In this document: in pieces, positions 1 through 10,343 of the stretch
Layout: each line of letters begins with the position of its first letter
How positions within the stretch are numbered: position 1 is the first letter of the stretch
Assembly: GCA_933207985.1 (NCBI GenBank)
Contig: OW240918.1
Location: 111,707,290 to 111,771,289, forward strand
Source of the DNA: Pelobates cultripes
Lineage: Eukaryota; Chordata; Amphibia; Anura; Pelobatidae
DNA: 64,000 nucleotides
Reading direction: 5' to 3'
Position numbers and translations under genes: made by a program
The notes under the pieces: model-generated
Databases searched by the model: none
Seen by the model: only the letters and a program-made list of their open reading frames with translations
What the model was told of the DNA's origin: nothing

Positions 1-72
1 CTATCAGGGTTAAACTAACAAAAACATATGGCACCAACCTTACTAGATAGCAACACTCTGCTAGCTAGCCTG

Positions 73-243
73 TTGCTTTCCTTTCTCCACTCCCAGTGCT
101 CCAAGCCAGCCTTGCCTTGACTGCTTTCCTTTCTGCACTCCCAGTGCTCCAAGCCAGCCTTGCCCTGACTGCTTTCCTTTCTGCACTCCCAGTGCTCCAA
201 GCCAGCCTTGCCCTGACTGCTTCCTTTCTGCACTCCAAGTGCC
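73..243. repeat. 48-bp minisatellite, about 3.5 copies
   Basis: Units start at 73, 121 and 169, with a partial unit from 217. Each contains CTTTCTGCACTCCCAGTGCT followed by CCAAGCCAGCC. The copies differ at only a few positions. Open frames across it are by-products of a period divisible by three. Confidence 0.9.
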
Positions 244-1080
244 TAGTCTCCTTGACTCTATCTGGAGAGAACAGCCTCTCTCTCCTACCTGCTTCCTGGG
301 AGGAAGCCAGCAATCCCTCTCTTTTTCCTGCCTAGCCGGGAGGGGTTTATTCCCACTGCAACAGCTCATTAACTGCAGCTGAGCAGTGGGTTGGAGACGA
401 TCCAAAAAATCCTGGCCTGGATCCATGTCTCCCCAGAAAACCACAAAACTGTGGAGTGGAGCATTGGCCCACCCTTCTCTCCAAATGCTCCACCCCAGGG
501 GCCCATAACTAAACAATGCTTTGTGTTGTGCAACACACAAACTACACGTACTTCCCCTGGGGTTAAAAGGCCTATCTGCCTTCACTTTATCACAATATAT
601 ATGATCTAAGTATATATATACACATATACATACACACACGTACACCGTCTAGGTGTATTTTACTATTAATATATATATATATATAATTATATATATATAT
701 ATATATATATTAATATCAAATTACACGTAGACTGATACTGGTTAAATATATATATAATTATTGTTATATATATATATTTATATATAATATAAAAAAATTA
801 AATATGTAAATACATTAAAAAATAAAATTAAAAAAATAATTAAAAAATATATAGATGTGTGTTATTTCATTCTAACTGTATTGTGATATTAATATATATA
901 TATATTTATATCAAAATACACGTAGAACGAAATAATATATATATCTACATACATAAATATATACGTATATATCACTATATATATACCTATATATAAATAA
1001 AAATATTTTTCACATATAGATTCACATATGTATATATATATATATATACACACATATATTAATTCTACATATATATTTAT
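244..1080. repeat. Unassigned sequence, then AT-rich (TA)n tract with hairpins
   Basis: No gene is visible. From about 600 the sequence is dominated by TA runs. Imperfect inverted arms are seen at about 862-900 and 905-943 (TTTCATTCTA against TAGAACGAAA), and the TTAATATCAAA-TACACGTAGA motif recurs near 710, 910 and 930. This suggests palindromic transposon remnants extended by TA microsatellite growth. Confidence 0.6.
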
Positions 1081-1190
1081 GTAATATTTTTACATAATTA
1101 GGTATCTTAATTAATTACAATTAGCGGGACCTGCATGACAACCCATGCCGAAAGTAAAGGGAATTTAATTGGCTAGCACTATATTTAACC

Positions 1191-1405
1191 CTATAACTTT
1201 CCAAGACACCATAAAACCTGTACATGGGGGGTACTGTTCTACTCATGAGACTTCGCTGAACACAAATATTAGTCTTTCAAAACAGTAAAATGTATTACAA
1301 TGATGATACTGTTTTGAAAACACAAATATTTGTGTTCAGCGAAGTCTCCCGAGTACAACAGTACCCCTCATGTACAGGTTTTATGGTGTTTTCAAAAGTT
1401 ACAGC
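1191..1405. repeat. Long imperfect palindrome (about 106-bp arms)
   Basis: The left arm (about 1191-1296) and right arm (about 1300-1405) are reverse complements with scattered mismatches. For example CATAAAACCTGTACATG at 1211-1227 pairs with CATGTACAGGTTTTATG near 1370, and ACTTCGCTGAACACAAATAT pairs with its complement near 1330. This is probably a foldback/MITE-type element. No coding capacity. Confidence 0.7.
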
Positions 1406-1576
1406 GTCAAATATAAGGCTTGCGTTTCATTTTTTTCACATTAAAATTTGCCAGATTGGTTATGGTGCATTTGAGACCCTATGGTAGCCCGAGAATGAAA
1501 ATTACCCCTATGATGGCATACCATTTGCAATAGTAGACAACCCAAGGTAGCACACTAGCAATGGTCAGTTCCTCAC

Positions 1577-1670
1577 CTCAGGAGCAATGTAGCCTGGTGT
1601 ACCTGCCTTTCTCATTGCTGTTTTTCCACACGTATTCTCCAACGCGAGCCTAAAATCGGTGAATAATAAT
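1577..1670 (-). pseudogene. AGC-kinase activation-segment exon, copy C (decayed)
   Basis: Read on the minus strand, this encodes the kinase activation segment from the magnesium-binding motif to APE: T-D-F-R-L-A-L, then about 20 residues ending GTPGYIAPE, followed by a good donor (GTGAGG). Two defects are visible. The DFG glycine is Arg (DFR). The acceptor AG present in the sister copy at 2128-2129 has become AT. It is a relic of a local exon duplication, not a working exon. Confidence 0.7.
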
Positions 1671-1841
1671 ACATTTCAGTTACGTTTTATAATCATTTCA
1701 GGTAGCTACTGTACTGTACGAATCTGACGAACCTTTGATATGTATGGAATGAATAAAAAAAATAGTCTAATAGCAATACAAACATGTTTCATATACAATG
1801 TAATATTATATGTTATGCTACAAAAGTTTTGTAATACATAC

Positions 1842-2127
1842 CTGTTTTAGGATATCCTATGTCTCTATGCTTACGAAATTATCGTGACATGAAGATTTCT
1901 TAAGCAACAATTCGCCCATAAATGTTAATTGGATGTCATGATAAAAAGATGTTCCTATGGCCATCTTGAAAAGAATTACTCCAAACTCCCACCAATCCAC
2001 GGCAGCATTATAGCTCTCGCTATTCATCGTCTACCAAATACAGGAGCAATGAAGCCTGGTGTTCCTGCTTTTCCCAGTGCCGTTTTTCCATACATATTCT
2101 CCAACGCAAACCCAAAATCAGTGAATA
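1842..2127 (-). pseudogene. AGC-kinase activation-segment + C-lobe exons, copy B (fused, stop)
   Basis: On the minus strand, an activation-segment exon (2127 to 2041) starts after an ATTAG acceptor and reads T-D-F-G-F-A-L-E-N ... GTPGFIAP. It then runs directly into a C-lobe exon (2030 to 1842) reading N-A-A-V-D-W-W-E-F-G-V-I-L. The intron that should separate them is reduced to about ten bases, so the frame hits TGA at the junction. Near the 3' end of the C-lobe part, CAG of copy A is TAG. The donor GTATGT is still present. This is a clear pseudogene fragment, duplicated from the same source as copies A, C and D. Confidence 0.8.
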
Positions 2128-2306
2128 CTAATACATTTCAGTTAAGTTTTGTTGAAACTTTTCACTTAGCTACTGTACTGTATGAATTTGACGAACCTTT
2201 CATATATATGGAATGAATTTAAAAAACAATAGTCTAATAATAAAAACCATGTTTCATATAAAATGTAATATTATATGTTATGCTGCAAAACCTTTGTAAT
2301 ACACAC

Positions 2307-2390
2307 CTGTTTTAGAATATTTTGTGTCTCCAAGGCAGCTTACGAAATTATGGTGACATGAAGATTTCTTAAACAATAATTCACCCCCCA
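2307..2390 (-). pseudogene. AGC-kinase C-lobe exon, partial copy D
   Basis: This repeats only the 3' half of the C-lobe exon together with its donor (CAG followed by GTGTGT) and adjacent intron. The flanking intron motif TAATATTATATGTTATGCT recurs near 1800, 2265 and 2440, showing that the region grew by tandem duplication of an exon-plus-intron unit. The 5' half of the exon is missing. Confidence 0.65.
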
Positions 2391-2473
2391 AAAAAGTCTA
2401 ATAACAATAAAAAATATATTTAATATAAAATTTAATATTATATGTTATGCTATAAAAGCTTTGTAATACACAC

Positions 2474-2665
2474 CTGTTTTAGAATATCCTGTGTCTCCAT
2501 ACTTACAAAATTATGGTGACATGAAGATTTCTTAAGCAATAATTCGCCCGTATGTGTTAATTGGTTGTCAAAATAAAAAGGAAACGTTCCTGTGGCCATC
2601 TTGAAAAGAATTACTCCAAATGTCCACCAATCCACAGCAGCATTATAGCTCTCTCCATTCTTCAT
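2474..2665 (-). CDS. AGC-family Ser/Thr kinase C-lobe exon, copy A (intact exon, probably of a pseudogene)
   Basis: The 192-nt minus-strand exon (64 codons, phase 0/0) is bounded by an acceptor (GGTAG) and a donor (CAG then GTGTGT). It reads N-A-A-V-D-W-W-T-F-G-V-I-L-F-K-M-A-T-G-T-F-P-F-Y, the kinase subdomain IX/F-helix signature (DWWSFG-like) of AGC kinases such as PKC, SGK and relatives. No stop interrupts it. The partner exons upstream on the same strand (4158-4192, 4745-4870) are damaged, and no activation-segment exon lies between them and this one, so a working gene is unlikely. The exact AGC subfamily cannot be set from one exon. Confidence 0.6.
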
Positions 2666-2784
2666 CTACCAGATATATCAAATCAGAGAGACCTACTCAG
2701 CAGGCTGCCCACACAGGCAATTAAGACGGGGACAGATCTAGTTTGGGAAATATATTATAAGCTGTGTTATGTAGAATGGTTCTG

Positions 2785-2816
2785 TATCAGTAATGTCTAA
2801 CCGTCTACTCCATCAG
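2785..2816 (-). pseudogene. 3' part of kinase catalytic-loop exon (cut by insertion)
   Basis: If the element at 2817-4157 is removed, keeping one TTAA, the minus-strand frame continues from K-P-E-N-I across the junction as L-T-D-G-V-D-G. This matches the kinase subdomain VIb pattern KPENILLDxDG. The frame then meets TAG where a H-V/L-K-I segment is expected. This piece belongs with 4158-4192. Confidence 0.6.
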
Positions 2817-4157
2817 TTAAAGGACAACTATGACCTGAAAACTATTTTTAATGTAATAATCATTTGCTCAAGTTTTGAAAGAAAATAGATTTGTTTTTAA
2901 ATTAAGTATATGTACAATAAATATTATTTATTTATTTATAGAATATTTTACCAGGAAAGATACATTGAGATTTCTCTCGTTTTCAAGTATCTCCTGGGTC
3001 CACAAATCATTGCATTGTTACAATTAGGGTACAATAAAATACAAAAACAATATTAATACACAATAAATACAAAATTTAACATTGAACAGGCAGGAAATAT
3101 ATAATCAACCATGACAGGTGCATTCTGTTTTGAGATATGTAGAGAGGGATCTCTTAAAGGACTTTAGGCTTAGGGATGATTTTAAATTGTGCGGGAGGTT
3201 GTTCCACAATTGCTGTGCTCTGTAGGAGAAGGAGGATAGGGCTGCTTTCTTTTTGTATTGAGGTGGACTAAGTAAAGTGTTGGTACTGGATCGGAGGTTA
3301 TAGGAAGTGGGAACAGCTGAGGAAAGCATTGTGTTCAGGTAGGGTGGGAGTTTCCCAGAAAAGCTCTTAAACACAAGGCTGGAAAGATGAAAGGTGCGTC
3401 TGGATTCCTGCGACAGCCAGTTTAGTTCTTTTAGCATGTCACAATGGTGAGTCCTGTTATTACATTGTAGCACAAATTGGCAGAACAAGTTATACAATGT
3501 GTTGAGTTTATTAATGTGGGATTGCGATGCAGGATCCTTCAGCCATATACATGAATCTTGGGTCGAACAGCATTTGAAAACCGACTATTAGTCGCCATGA
3601 TCTTCCCTGCTTCACTCCCTGCTCAGAAACAGGGAAGAACAGAGAGACTGTCAGATTTCAAACACTATCTGACCGAAGGTGCATGGCCAAAGAACACACA
3701 CCTATACTAAAGGGATGAGGTTTTCACATTTTTATTTTTTTACATACACTTCATTAAAAAAATAATATATGTATATATTTCCTTTAAATACTTGAAGAAA
3801 AAAAAAAGGATTATCTTAAAAATAAATAGTTTTTACTCCCCTCTAAGCTAGAGCTACACAATATACTGACCAATGTCAGTGATATGGAACAACTCCCAGC
3901 ACAAATTTGGGATTCCCCACAACGTAGTAAAATACTTGGTCGTACTGTATACATAAGGAGTGGGCTAGGGTCCCCTCGGTGGGATTTCTCTTTTTTCATC
4001 TCTCTCTCTTTCACTGTTCTTCCCCTCCTTATCATCCAGTTCACACTTTTTAACAATGCAGTTTGAGTTCACTGTGTTGTCAAAGCAAATACTAAAAGTA
4101 AAAAATAAAGAATTTAAAAACAATATAAACAATTTTGAGGTGACAGTTGTCCTTTAA
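2817..4157. mobile_element. TTAA-flanked DNA element (T2/piggyBac-type ends) inserted in a kinase exon
   Basis: The element is bounded by TTAA at 2817-2820 and 4154-4157. The ends are inverted: AGGACAACTATGACCTGAAAA at the left, and the complement of AGGACAACTGTCACCTCAAAA at the right. It carries a minus-strand LINE fragment (about 2930-3540) and has no transposase, so it is non-autonomous and was itself a target of later insertion. The insertion site is the catalytic-loop exon of an AGC-kinase relic. Confidence 0.75.
2930..3540 (-). mobile_element. Non-LTR retrotransposon 3' fragment (L2/CR1-like)
   Basis: The minus-strand frame over 3105-3497 matches the C-terminal tail of L2/CR1-group reverse-transcriptase polyproteins: a WL...F..S-LVFKS segment, then L-R-S-S-T-N-T-L, then Q-Q-L-W-N-N-L-P and S-L-K-S-F-K-R-S-L-S-T-Y-L. 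The 3' end is an A/T-rich tail (TTTATTTATTTATA on the plus strand near 2930). It is truncated at the 5' end and nested in the TTAA element. Confidence 0.7.
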
Positions 4158-4192
4158 GATGTTTTCTGGTTTCATACGACTATAAAGAGAAA
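4158..4192 (-). pseudogene. 5' part of kinase catalytic-loop exon (catalytic Asp lost)
   Basis: On the minus strand, after an acceptor-like CTCTTTATAG, the frame reads R-M-K-P-E-N-I up to the TTAA insertion point. Kinases have H/Y-R-D-L/M-K-P-E-N here. The catalytic Asp is absent (R-M-K), consistent with loss of a GAT codon. The exon continues at 2816 on the far side of the inserted element. Confidence 0.6.
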
Positions 4193-4744
4193 ACCTCTGA
4201 GTCTGAGCTCTGTCTCTATAGAAGGTCGAACATACCACATGACTTACTAAAATTAGGCATTTGTATTTTAAAGGTTCTCCTTCTTCATAGAGCAGACAGT
4301 TATACAGCACTGTCCAGGTTGTTATTATTTACAGTCCTTTTGTAGTGTAAAAGGCAGACAGACAGGCGGGACCCCAATAAAACATACAGTAACAAAGAGG
4401 AAGGTAAGCTGGGTTTATTCAGGGATGGAGTAGCGCACTGGGAACTTTACTGGATGGCCATTATAGCCTGGGGTCTGCGTGTTCAGGGGCAACAGTAAAG
4501 GTGTACATGACAACAAGTAGTCACTACAAAGTATAGCAGAAGCTGTCTGGCTACATGACATCAGACTTTGGCAGCAAGCCTCTGTGAATGTACAACACGG
4601 CACTGTTGCAGCCCTGGAAAGCATCCAGGCAAATGCTGTTATGGGCAGTGAATGTGTGTCAAAGTGTGGGTGGATGGGGGTGTATATGTGTGTATCAGTG
4701 AGTGTGTCAAAGGATAAAGAAATAAAAAAGATATTTTCAGAAGC
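4193..4744. other. Kinase-pseudogene intron; no further gene seen
   Basis: The sequence lies between the catalytic-loop and N-lobe exon remnants. No helix-E or hinge exon could be recognised. It contains a short GTGTGT run near 4650-4710. Confidence 0.4.
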
Positions 4745-4870
4745 CATTTCCAAGACTCTGCACTCTCTGAGATTTTTATTATGGTCACCTTGCAGCAGGG
4801 GTCTCTTCTGAATGATCTTCACAGCTAGCAACTTCTTGGTTGGTACATGAGTTGCTAACATGACCTGGCT
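4745..4870 (-). pseudogene. AGC-kinase N-lobe exon (VAVK lysine, C-helix)
   Basis: The minus-strand frame reads Q-V-M-L-A-T-H-V-P-T-K-K-L-L-A-V-K-I-I-Q-K, then a charged stretch ending L-R-E-C-R-V-L-E-M-A-S. This is kinase subdomains I-III: the end of the G-loop, the ATP-anchoring Lys in AVK, and the C-helix Glu. A C-T-C-A-G acceptor precedes it. No donor is found after EMAS, and the frame drifts into unrelated sequence with a GT-rich tract. This is the most N-terminal recognisable piece of the kinase relic. Confidence 0.7.
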
Positions 4871-5002
4871 GAGACACAAATAAGTAATAAAACGTTACAG
4901 ATTACTTTGTCCGGTCATTATGTACGAGAACTCCATCAATAGGATGCAATTATGATAAAACACCTCTCTCAAATAGTGATGGGCATAAGAAATTATTTGA
5001 CC

Positions 5003-5497
5003 TTAAAGGGATACTATAGTCACCAAAACAACTTTAGCTTAATTAAGCAGTTTTGGTGTAGAGATCATGCTCCTGTAGTATCACTGCTCAATTCACTGCC
5101 ATTTAGTGGTTAAATCACTTTTGTTTCTGTTTATGCAGCCCCAGCCACACCCCCCCTGCACACTGCCTGCATGGAAAGAAATGGTTTCACTTTCAATTAG
5201 ATGTAACTTACTTTAAAAGTTTTTATCTCCTGCTCTGCAAATTGAACTTTATTTACATTCAGGAGGCTCTTGCAAGGTCTAGAAGGCAATTAACAGAGCA
5301 GGAGATAGGAAATTCCAAATTAAACAGTATTTTCAATTCAGCATGTGTCAACATTAGATGACTCTTTACAGGAAGTGTTTGGAAGGCAGTGTAAGTTATA
5401 TGAAGAAAGGTGTGACTAGGGCTGTATAAACAAAGGGGTCTAAATGGAAGTGAATTGATTAGTGATATTTCAGGGGCATGATCTATACACAAAAACT
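5003..5497. mobile_element. T2-like MITE, right end missing
   Basis: The left end is TTAA followed by AGGGATACTATAGTCACC. The body is the same family as 41153-41510 and 51981-53058 (shared AGCAGTTTTGGTGTA, TTTGTTTCTGTTTATGCAGC and AGGAAGTGTTT blocks). The expected inverted right end is absent after about 5497. Confidence 0.75.
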
Positions 5498-5725
5498 GGT
5501 GCCTGTGATGTCTATGGTGTCAGGTTATGGCGCCATGTAACAAAAAAGGATCCTGCACAATCCTCAAAGTGATCCTTGATAACGGAGCCAAGATGATAGG
5601 GTACTTCTAGTACCATAACTACTACAGCGCTCTGTAGTAAATGTTTGGCTTGGAATTTTCCTGACTGCACACTTCTTTTTTTTCCTTCCACTTTAACTCT
5701 CTCACTTTCTCTTATTTCTTATATA

Positions 5726-6105
5726 TTAAAGGATCACTATAGTGTCAGGAAAACAAATCGGTTTTCCTGACACTATAGTACCCTGAGGGTGCCCCCACCC
5801 TCAGGGTCCCCCTCCAGTGGAGCTGAAAAGGTAAAAACCCTTCAGTTACTCACCTTATTCCATCGCCGGGCTCCCTTACCTCTCCTCCCCCGCCGACGTC
5901 AGCTCCCCCGTTTCAATGCTTTCCTATGGGCGTTGCAGATGCGCCTCTAGTGGCTGTCCGGAAGAAAACTTAACCCCAAATGTAAACATAGCAGTTTCTC
6001 TTAAATTGCTTTGTTTACAGCAGGCAGGGTTAACCTTAGAGGGACCTGGCACCCAGACCACTTCATTAAGCTGAAGTGGTCTGGGTGACTACAGTGTCCC
6101 TTTAA
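5726..6105. mobile_element. T2-like MITE with terminal hairpin
   Basis: The element runs from TTAA (5726-5729) to TTAA (6102-6105). Left end AGGATCACTATAGTGTCAGG, right end complement AGGGACACTGTAGTCACCCA. Just inside the left end, AGTGTCAGGAAAAC folds back on GTTTTCCTGACACT. Confidence 0.85.
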
Positions 6106-6318
6106 AACTTGTACACATTTCAGAAACCATGTTCATTGACAGATGTTGAGCAATGTATAACTTTTCACACTACAATTTACGATTTTTGGAGTCCTGCGAG
6201 GCTCAACAATATCCACAACGTATATATTGTATGTGGCACATACTTATGTTATGGTATACATATGTCATTACACTATGCTTGAATTAATACCTCCTACTTG
6301 AGTATTATAAACAAAGAA

Positions 6319-6788
6319 TTAAAGGATCACTATAGTGTCAGGAAAACAAAGCGGTTTTCCTGACACTATAGTGCCCTACGGGTGCCCCCACCTTCAAGGT
6401 CCCCCTCACGTTAAAACCCCTTCAGCATCTTTCTTTTATCCAGCGCCGGGCTCCCTCGGCGCTGGTGACCTCTCCTCCCCCGCTGACGTCAGCTCCCAAG
6501 TGGAGCGGAATGCGCATGCGCGGCAAGTGCCGTGCGCGCATTCAAATAGTCCATGGGAATGCTTTTCTCAATGCTTTGCTATGGACGTTCTGCACGTTGG
6601 ATGCGAATTTCGCATCCAACGTCGCAGATGCGCCTCTAGCATCAAGGTTGGATTAACCTTGTTATGTAAACATAGCAGTTTCTCTGAAACTGCTATGTTT
6701 ACATCTGAAGGGTTAAAACCCGAGGGACCTGGCACCCAGACCACTTCATTGAGCTGAAGTGGTCTGGGTGACTATAGTATCCCTTTAT
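6319..6788. mobile_element. T2-like MITE, same subfamily as 5726-6105
   Basis: The left TTAA is at 6319-6322. The right end CCCTTTAT is a one-base variant of the TTAA site. It has the same terminal foldback and the same GCG-rich centre with GCAGATGCGCCTCTAG. Confidence 0.8.
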
Positions 6789-7011
6789 CTGTAAAGTAGT
6801 TATCGCTAGCCAATTAACTGCCAAATTATCTGCCCTCCGTCTTATATGGCAAACATCCATATCCAGATGTTATGGAAGGTGATTTATACCCTACATTTGT
6901 CTTATTAATATCCTCACTTCTAACTCATTTGTCTTGCAACCTGATTCATCTGGTTGAGAATCCTGGGAGTTCCCATTCCCAGCACAGGTACACAACCTCA
7001 ATAACTCTACC
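6789..7011. other. Short unassigned stretch
   Basis: No gene or repeat is recognised here. The target-site copy ACTCTACC (7004-7011) closes it. Confidence 0.4.
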
Positions 7012-8002
7012 CAGGGGCGTTTTAGCCGCGAGGCAAACAAGGCATTTGCCTTGGGCGGCATTTTCCAGGGGGCGGCAAAAAAAGCTGCCTCCCAAATGCC
7101 TTGTTAGCCTTGCGGCTAACTGACATGCCGGGCGGGTGCGCGGCTGGCGAGGGAGCACTTCCTCTGAGCTGTCTGCTCAGCTCCCTCGCGCGCCGCAGAG
7201 TGAAGCTGGGAGCCGGAATATGACGTCATATTCCGGCTCCCAGCCTCGTCTGCGGCGCACAAGGGAGCTGAGCAGAGTGCTCAGGGGAACTGCTCCCTCG
7301 CCAGCCGCCTGCCCGCCCAGCAGCCACTGGACCCCCAGGGAGATAGGGAACCCCCCCCAGCATTCCCAAAGGTAAAAAAAAAAAGTGTTAATGTGAGTGA
7401 GTGTGTGTGTATGTCTGTTAGTGTGTGTGTGTGTGTCTGTTAGTGTGTGTGTGTGTGTGTGTGTGTCTGTTAGTGTGTGTCTGTGTCTGTTAGTGTGTGT
7501 GTGTCTGTTAGTGAGTGTCTGTTAGTGAGTGTCTGTTAGTGAGTGTGTGTGTCTGACTGTTAGTGTGAGTGTGTTTGCCTGTGAGTGTGTTTGCCTGTGA
7601 GTGTGTGTGTCTGTTAGTGAGTGTGTCTGTTAGTGAGTGTGTCTGTTAGTGAGTGTGTCTGTTAGTGAGTGTGTCTGTTAGTGAGTGTGTGTGTTAGTGA
7701 GTGTGTTTCAGTGAGTGTGTCTGTGAGTGAGTGTGTTTGTTTGTGTGTGTGTATCTGACTGTGTGTGTATGTTTGCCTGTGAGTGTGTCAGTGAGTGTGT
7801 GTGTCTGCTAGTGAGTGAGTGTGTGTCTGTGTGTGTCAGTGAGTGTGTGTTTCTGTTAGCTAGTGTATGCGTATCTGTCAGTGAATGTGTGTGTGTGTGT
7901 ATTTAGAAGGCGGGGCGGGGGGAAGGGATGGGTGGCGGTCGGCGCGGGGGGCGCCTGAGTTTTGTCCTGCCTAGGGCAGCACAAAACCAGGATACACCAC
8001 TG
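7012..8002. mobile_element. Non-autonomous hAT-type element with GT minisatellite
   Basis: An exact 8-bp duplication (ACTCTACC at 7004-7011 and 8003-8010) flanks ends CAGGGGCGTTTTA and, complemented, CAGTGGTGTATCC. The outer part holds a GC-rich inverted repeat around ATATGACGTCATATTCCGG (about 7215-7235). The centre (about 7385-7905) is an expanded GTGTGTCTGTTAGTGA array. There is no transposase. The 8-bp duplication and CAG-type ends are hAT hallmarks. Confidence 0.8.
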
Positions 8003-8010
8003 ACTCTACC

Positions 8011-8659
8011 CATAATCTCCTACTCAACTTCCTCCCAACCCTAATATTACTCTATTCTCCACCTAACTAACCTTAGCTTACCCAAATCTTCCTGCTTAAC
8101 AATATCGTTCTTTTCACGTAGCTGGATCACTTTACTAAGTACTAGTTTAGATCACTCCACTAAGTAACTAGTATAGCAACTTCATACTATTTCAAAGCTT
8201 AGGGTACAGAGAGTAACCTGCCTCCATGTACCTACCGAGGGTGGTTTATACATGCAACAACTTGCAAAAATACTATTAGTGCAGCTATAAACATACCCCT
8301 GAAGTCACTAAACCCATGTAACCTGTATGTCCATACAAGTAACACAAACCTCTCCATTCTATCCTGGGGAAAGCCAGAGGCCTGGCTGCAAACATGTGCA
8401 GTCTGTGGCTTTGTAGATCTCAGCACAAAGTCCAATTCACAGGGTTGTAAAATGGGCTAAATACAAATTAATAGTAGATGGGTATGGCTGTCATCACATA
8501 GTAGAAATAAACTGGGTAAAAGCAAGAAGTCTAATAGAAAAAGTGTTATTTAATCCATAGTCCTAACAACATAAAGCACAACAGGGGGATGCGCCAGAAA
8601 GCAGCAAGGTACACTTATGGACTAATACACAATTTACTGTTATGCATCATCTGCATACC
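8011..8659. other. No gene recognised
   Basis: Unique-looking AT-rich sequence without convincing coding or repeat structure. Confidence 0.4.
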
Positions 8660-9107
8660 TTAAAGGACCACTCTAGGCACCCAGACCACTTCAGCTTAAT
8701 GAAGTGGTCTGGGTGCCAGGTCCAGCTAGGGTTAACCCATTTTTTAATAAACATAGCAGTTTCAGAGAAACTGCTATGTTTATTAATGGGTTAAGCCTTC
8801 CCCCTAATTCTCTAGTGGCTGTCTCATTGACAGCCACTAGAGGCGCTTGCGTGCTTCTCACTGTGATTTTCACAGTGAGAGCACGCAAGCGTCCATAGGA
8901 AAGCATTGTAAATGCTTTCCTATGCGACGGGCTGAATGCGCGCGCAGCTCTTGCCGCGCGTGCGCATTCAGCCCAGGAGGAGGATCGGAGGAGGAGAGGA
9001 GGCAGAGAGCTCCCCGCCCAGCGCTGGAAAAAGGTAAGTTTTTAACCCTTTCCCCTTTCCAGAGCCGGGCGGGAGTATGTTTTCCTGGCACTATAGTGGT
9101 CCTTTAA
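8660..9107. mobile_element. T2-like MITE with terminal hairpin
   Basis: TTAA occurs at 8660-8663 and 9104-9107. Ends AGGACCACTCTAGGCACCCA and, complemented, AGGACCACTATAGTGCCAGG. Several internal foldbacks are present: CCAGACCACTTC/GAAGTGGTCTGG, AACATAGCAGTTTC/GAAACTGCTATG, CTCACTGTGATTTTCACAGTGAG. Confidence 0.85.
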
Positions 9108-9320
9108 GTTGGACTTTCCAGCTATAAATCATGTTTTCACAACTTTCCCAGAGTTCCCAGTTTGATGTGCAAATGTGCACAGACAGGCATCATGTTTCAG
9201 AATTCATAATCTCTGAGGAAGTGAAATATCATAGATACACAGACTACAGAAATTAACTCAACTAGCTTTTGAAACGCCAGAGTAGAGACAGAAGCATTAC
9301 GCAAACAATAATTTTCCCAT

Positions 9321-10140
9321 ATTATTATTATTATTATTGCCATTTATATAGCGCCAACAGATTTCGTAGCGCTTTACAATATTTTGAGAGGGGGGATGTA
9401 ACAATAAATAGGACAATTACAAGAAAACTTACAGGAACAATAGGTTGAAGAGGACCCTGCTCAAACGAGCTTACAGACTATAGGAGGTAGGGTATTAGAA
9501 ACATTAGGACATGAAATATCAAGTAGGAGTGAAGCAGAGCTGGAGGAGAGAGCAAAGCACTGTCCCATAGGAGAGAGCAGGAGACAGGTATGTAAGGTAG
9601 AGATTACTCTGGGAGGCCATAAGCTTTCCTGAAGAGATGGGTTTTAAGGCCCTTCTTAAATGATTGAAGACTAGGGGAGAGTCTGATGGCAGTAGGCAAG
9701 CTATTCCATAGGAGAGGAGCCGCCCGCGAGAGGTCCTGCAAGCGCGAGTTGGCCGTACGGGTGCGAGCAGCGGTCAGGAGGTGGTCACAGGCAGAGCGGA
9801 GGGTACGAGGAGGGGCATATCTATGGATTAGTGAAGAGATATAAGAGGGGCTAGAATTGTTCAGTGCTTTAAATGTATGGGTTAGCACTTTGAATTGACT
9901 CCTATAGCATACAGGGAGCCAATGTAAGGACTGGCAGAGGGGTGAGGTGTGAGAGGACCGACTAGAGAGGAAAATCAGTCTAGCTGCAGCATTCATTACA
10001 GACTGTAGCGGGGCAATACGGCTTTTGGGGAGACCAATCAGGAGAGGGTTACAGTAATCCATGCGGGAAATTACTAGAGCATGGACAAGCTCCTTGGTAG
10101 CATCTTGCGTAAGAAAGGGGCGAATGCGGGCTATGTTTTT
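9321..10140 (-). mobile_element. L2-like LINE, 3' portion
   Basis: The minus strand encodes the end of an L2-type reverse-transcriptase ORF over 9604-10062: [12 protein letters not shown], then L-H-W-L-P-V, then R-A-A-P-L-L-W-N-S-L-P and [10 protein letters not shown]. The short 3' end with CGCTATATAAATGGCAATAAT and an (ATT)n tail at 9321-9343 is the usual L2 terminus. It is 5'-truncated near 10140. Confidence 0.85.
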
Positions 10141-10343
10141 GAGTTGGAACCTACCATATGATAAAAGTAGAACAAATCACAGTAATGAATAAATGCTGAT
10201 AAAAATATATATTTGCTGGAAAAAAAACCCAACACACTACAAACACAAATGAAACCATGAAACTGTAAAATATTATTTATACATGAAAAAAAATATATAT
10301 AATTGACACCAACACTAATCTTGGTAATAAAAATACATCCAAG
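10141..10343. other. No gene recognised
   Basis: AT-rich sequence between an L2 LINE and a hAT-like left end. Confidence 0.4.

Noticed and set aside
1577..4870. A functional AGC kinase gene on the minus strand
   Set aside because: The catalytic Asp is missing, a transposon splits the catalytic-loop exon, the activation-segment exon is absent from the main series, and no donor follows the N-lobe exon.
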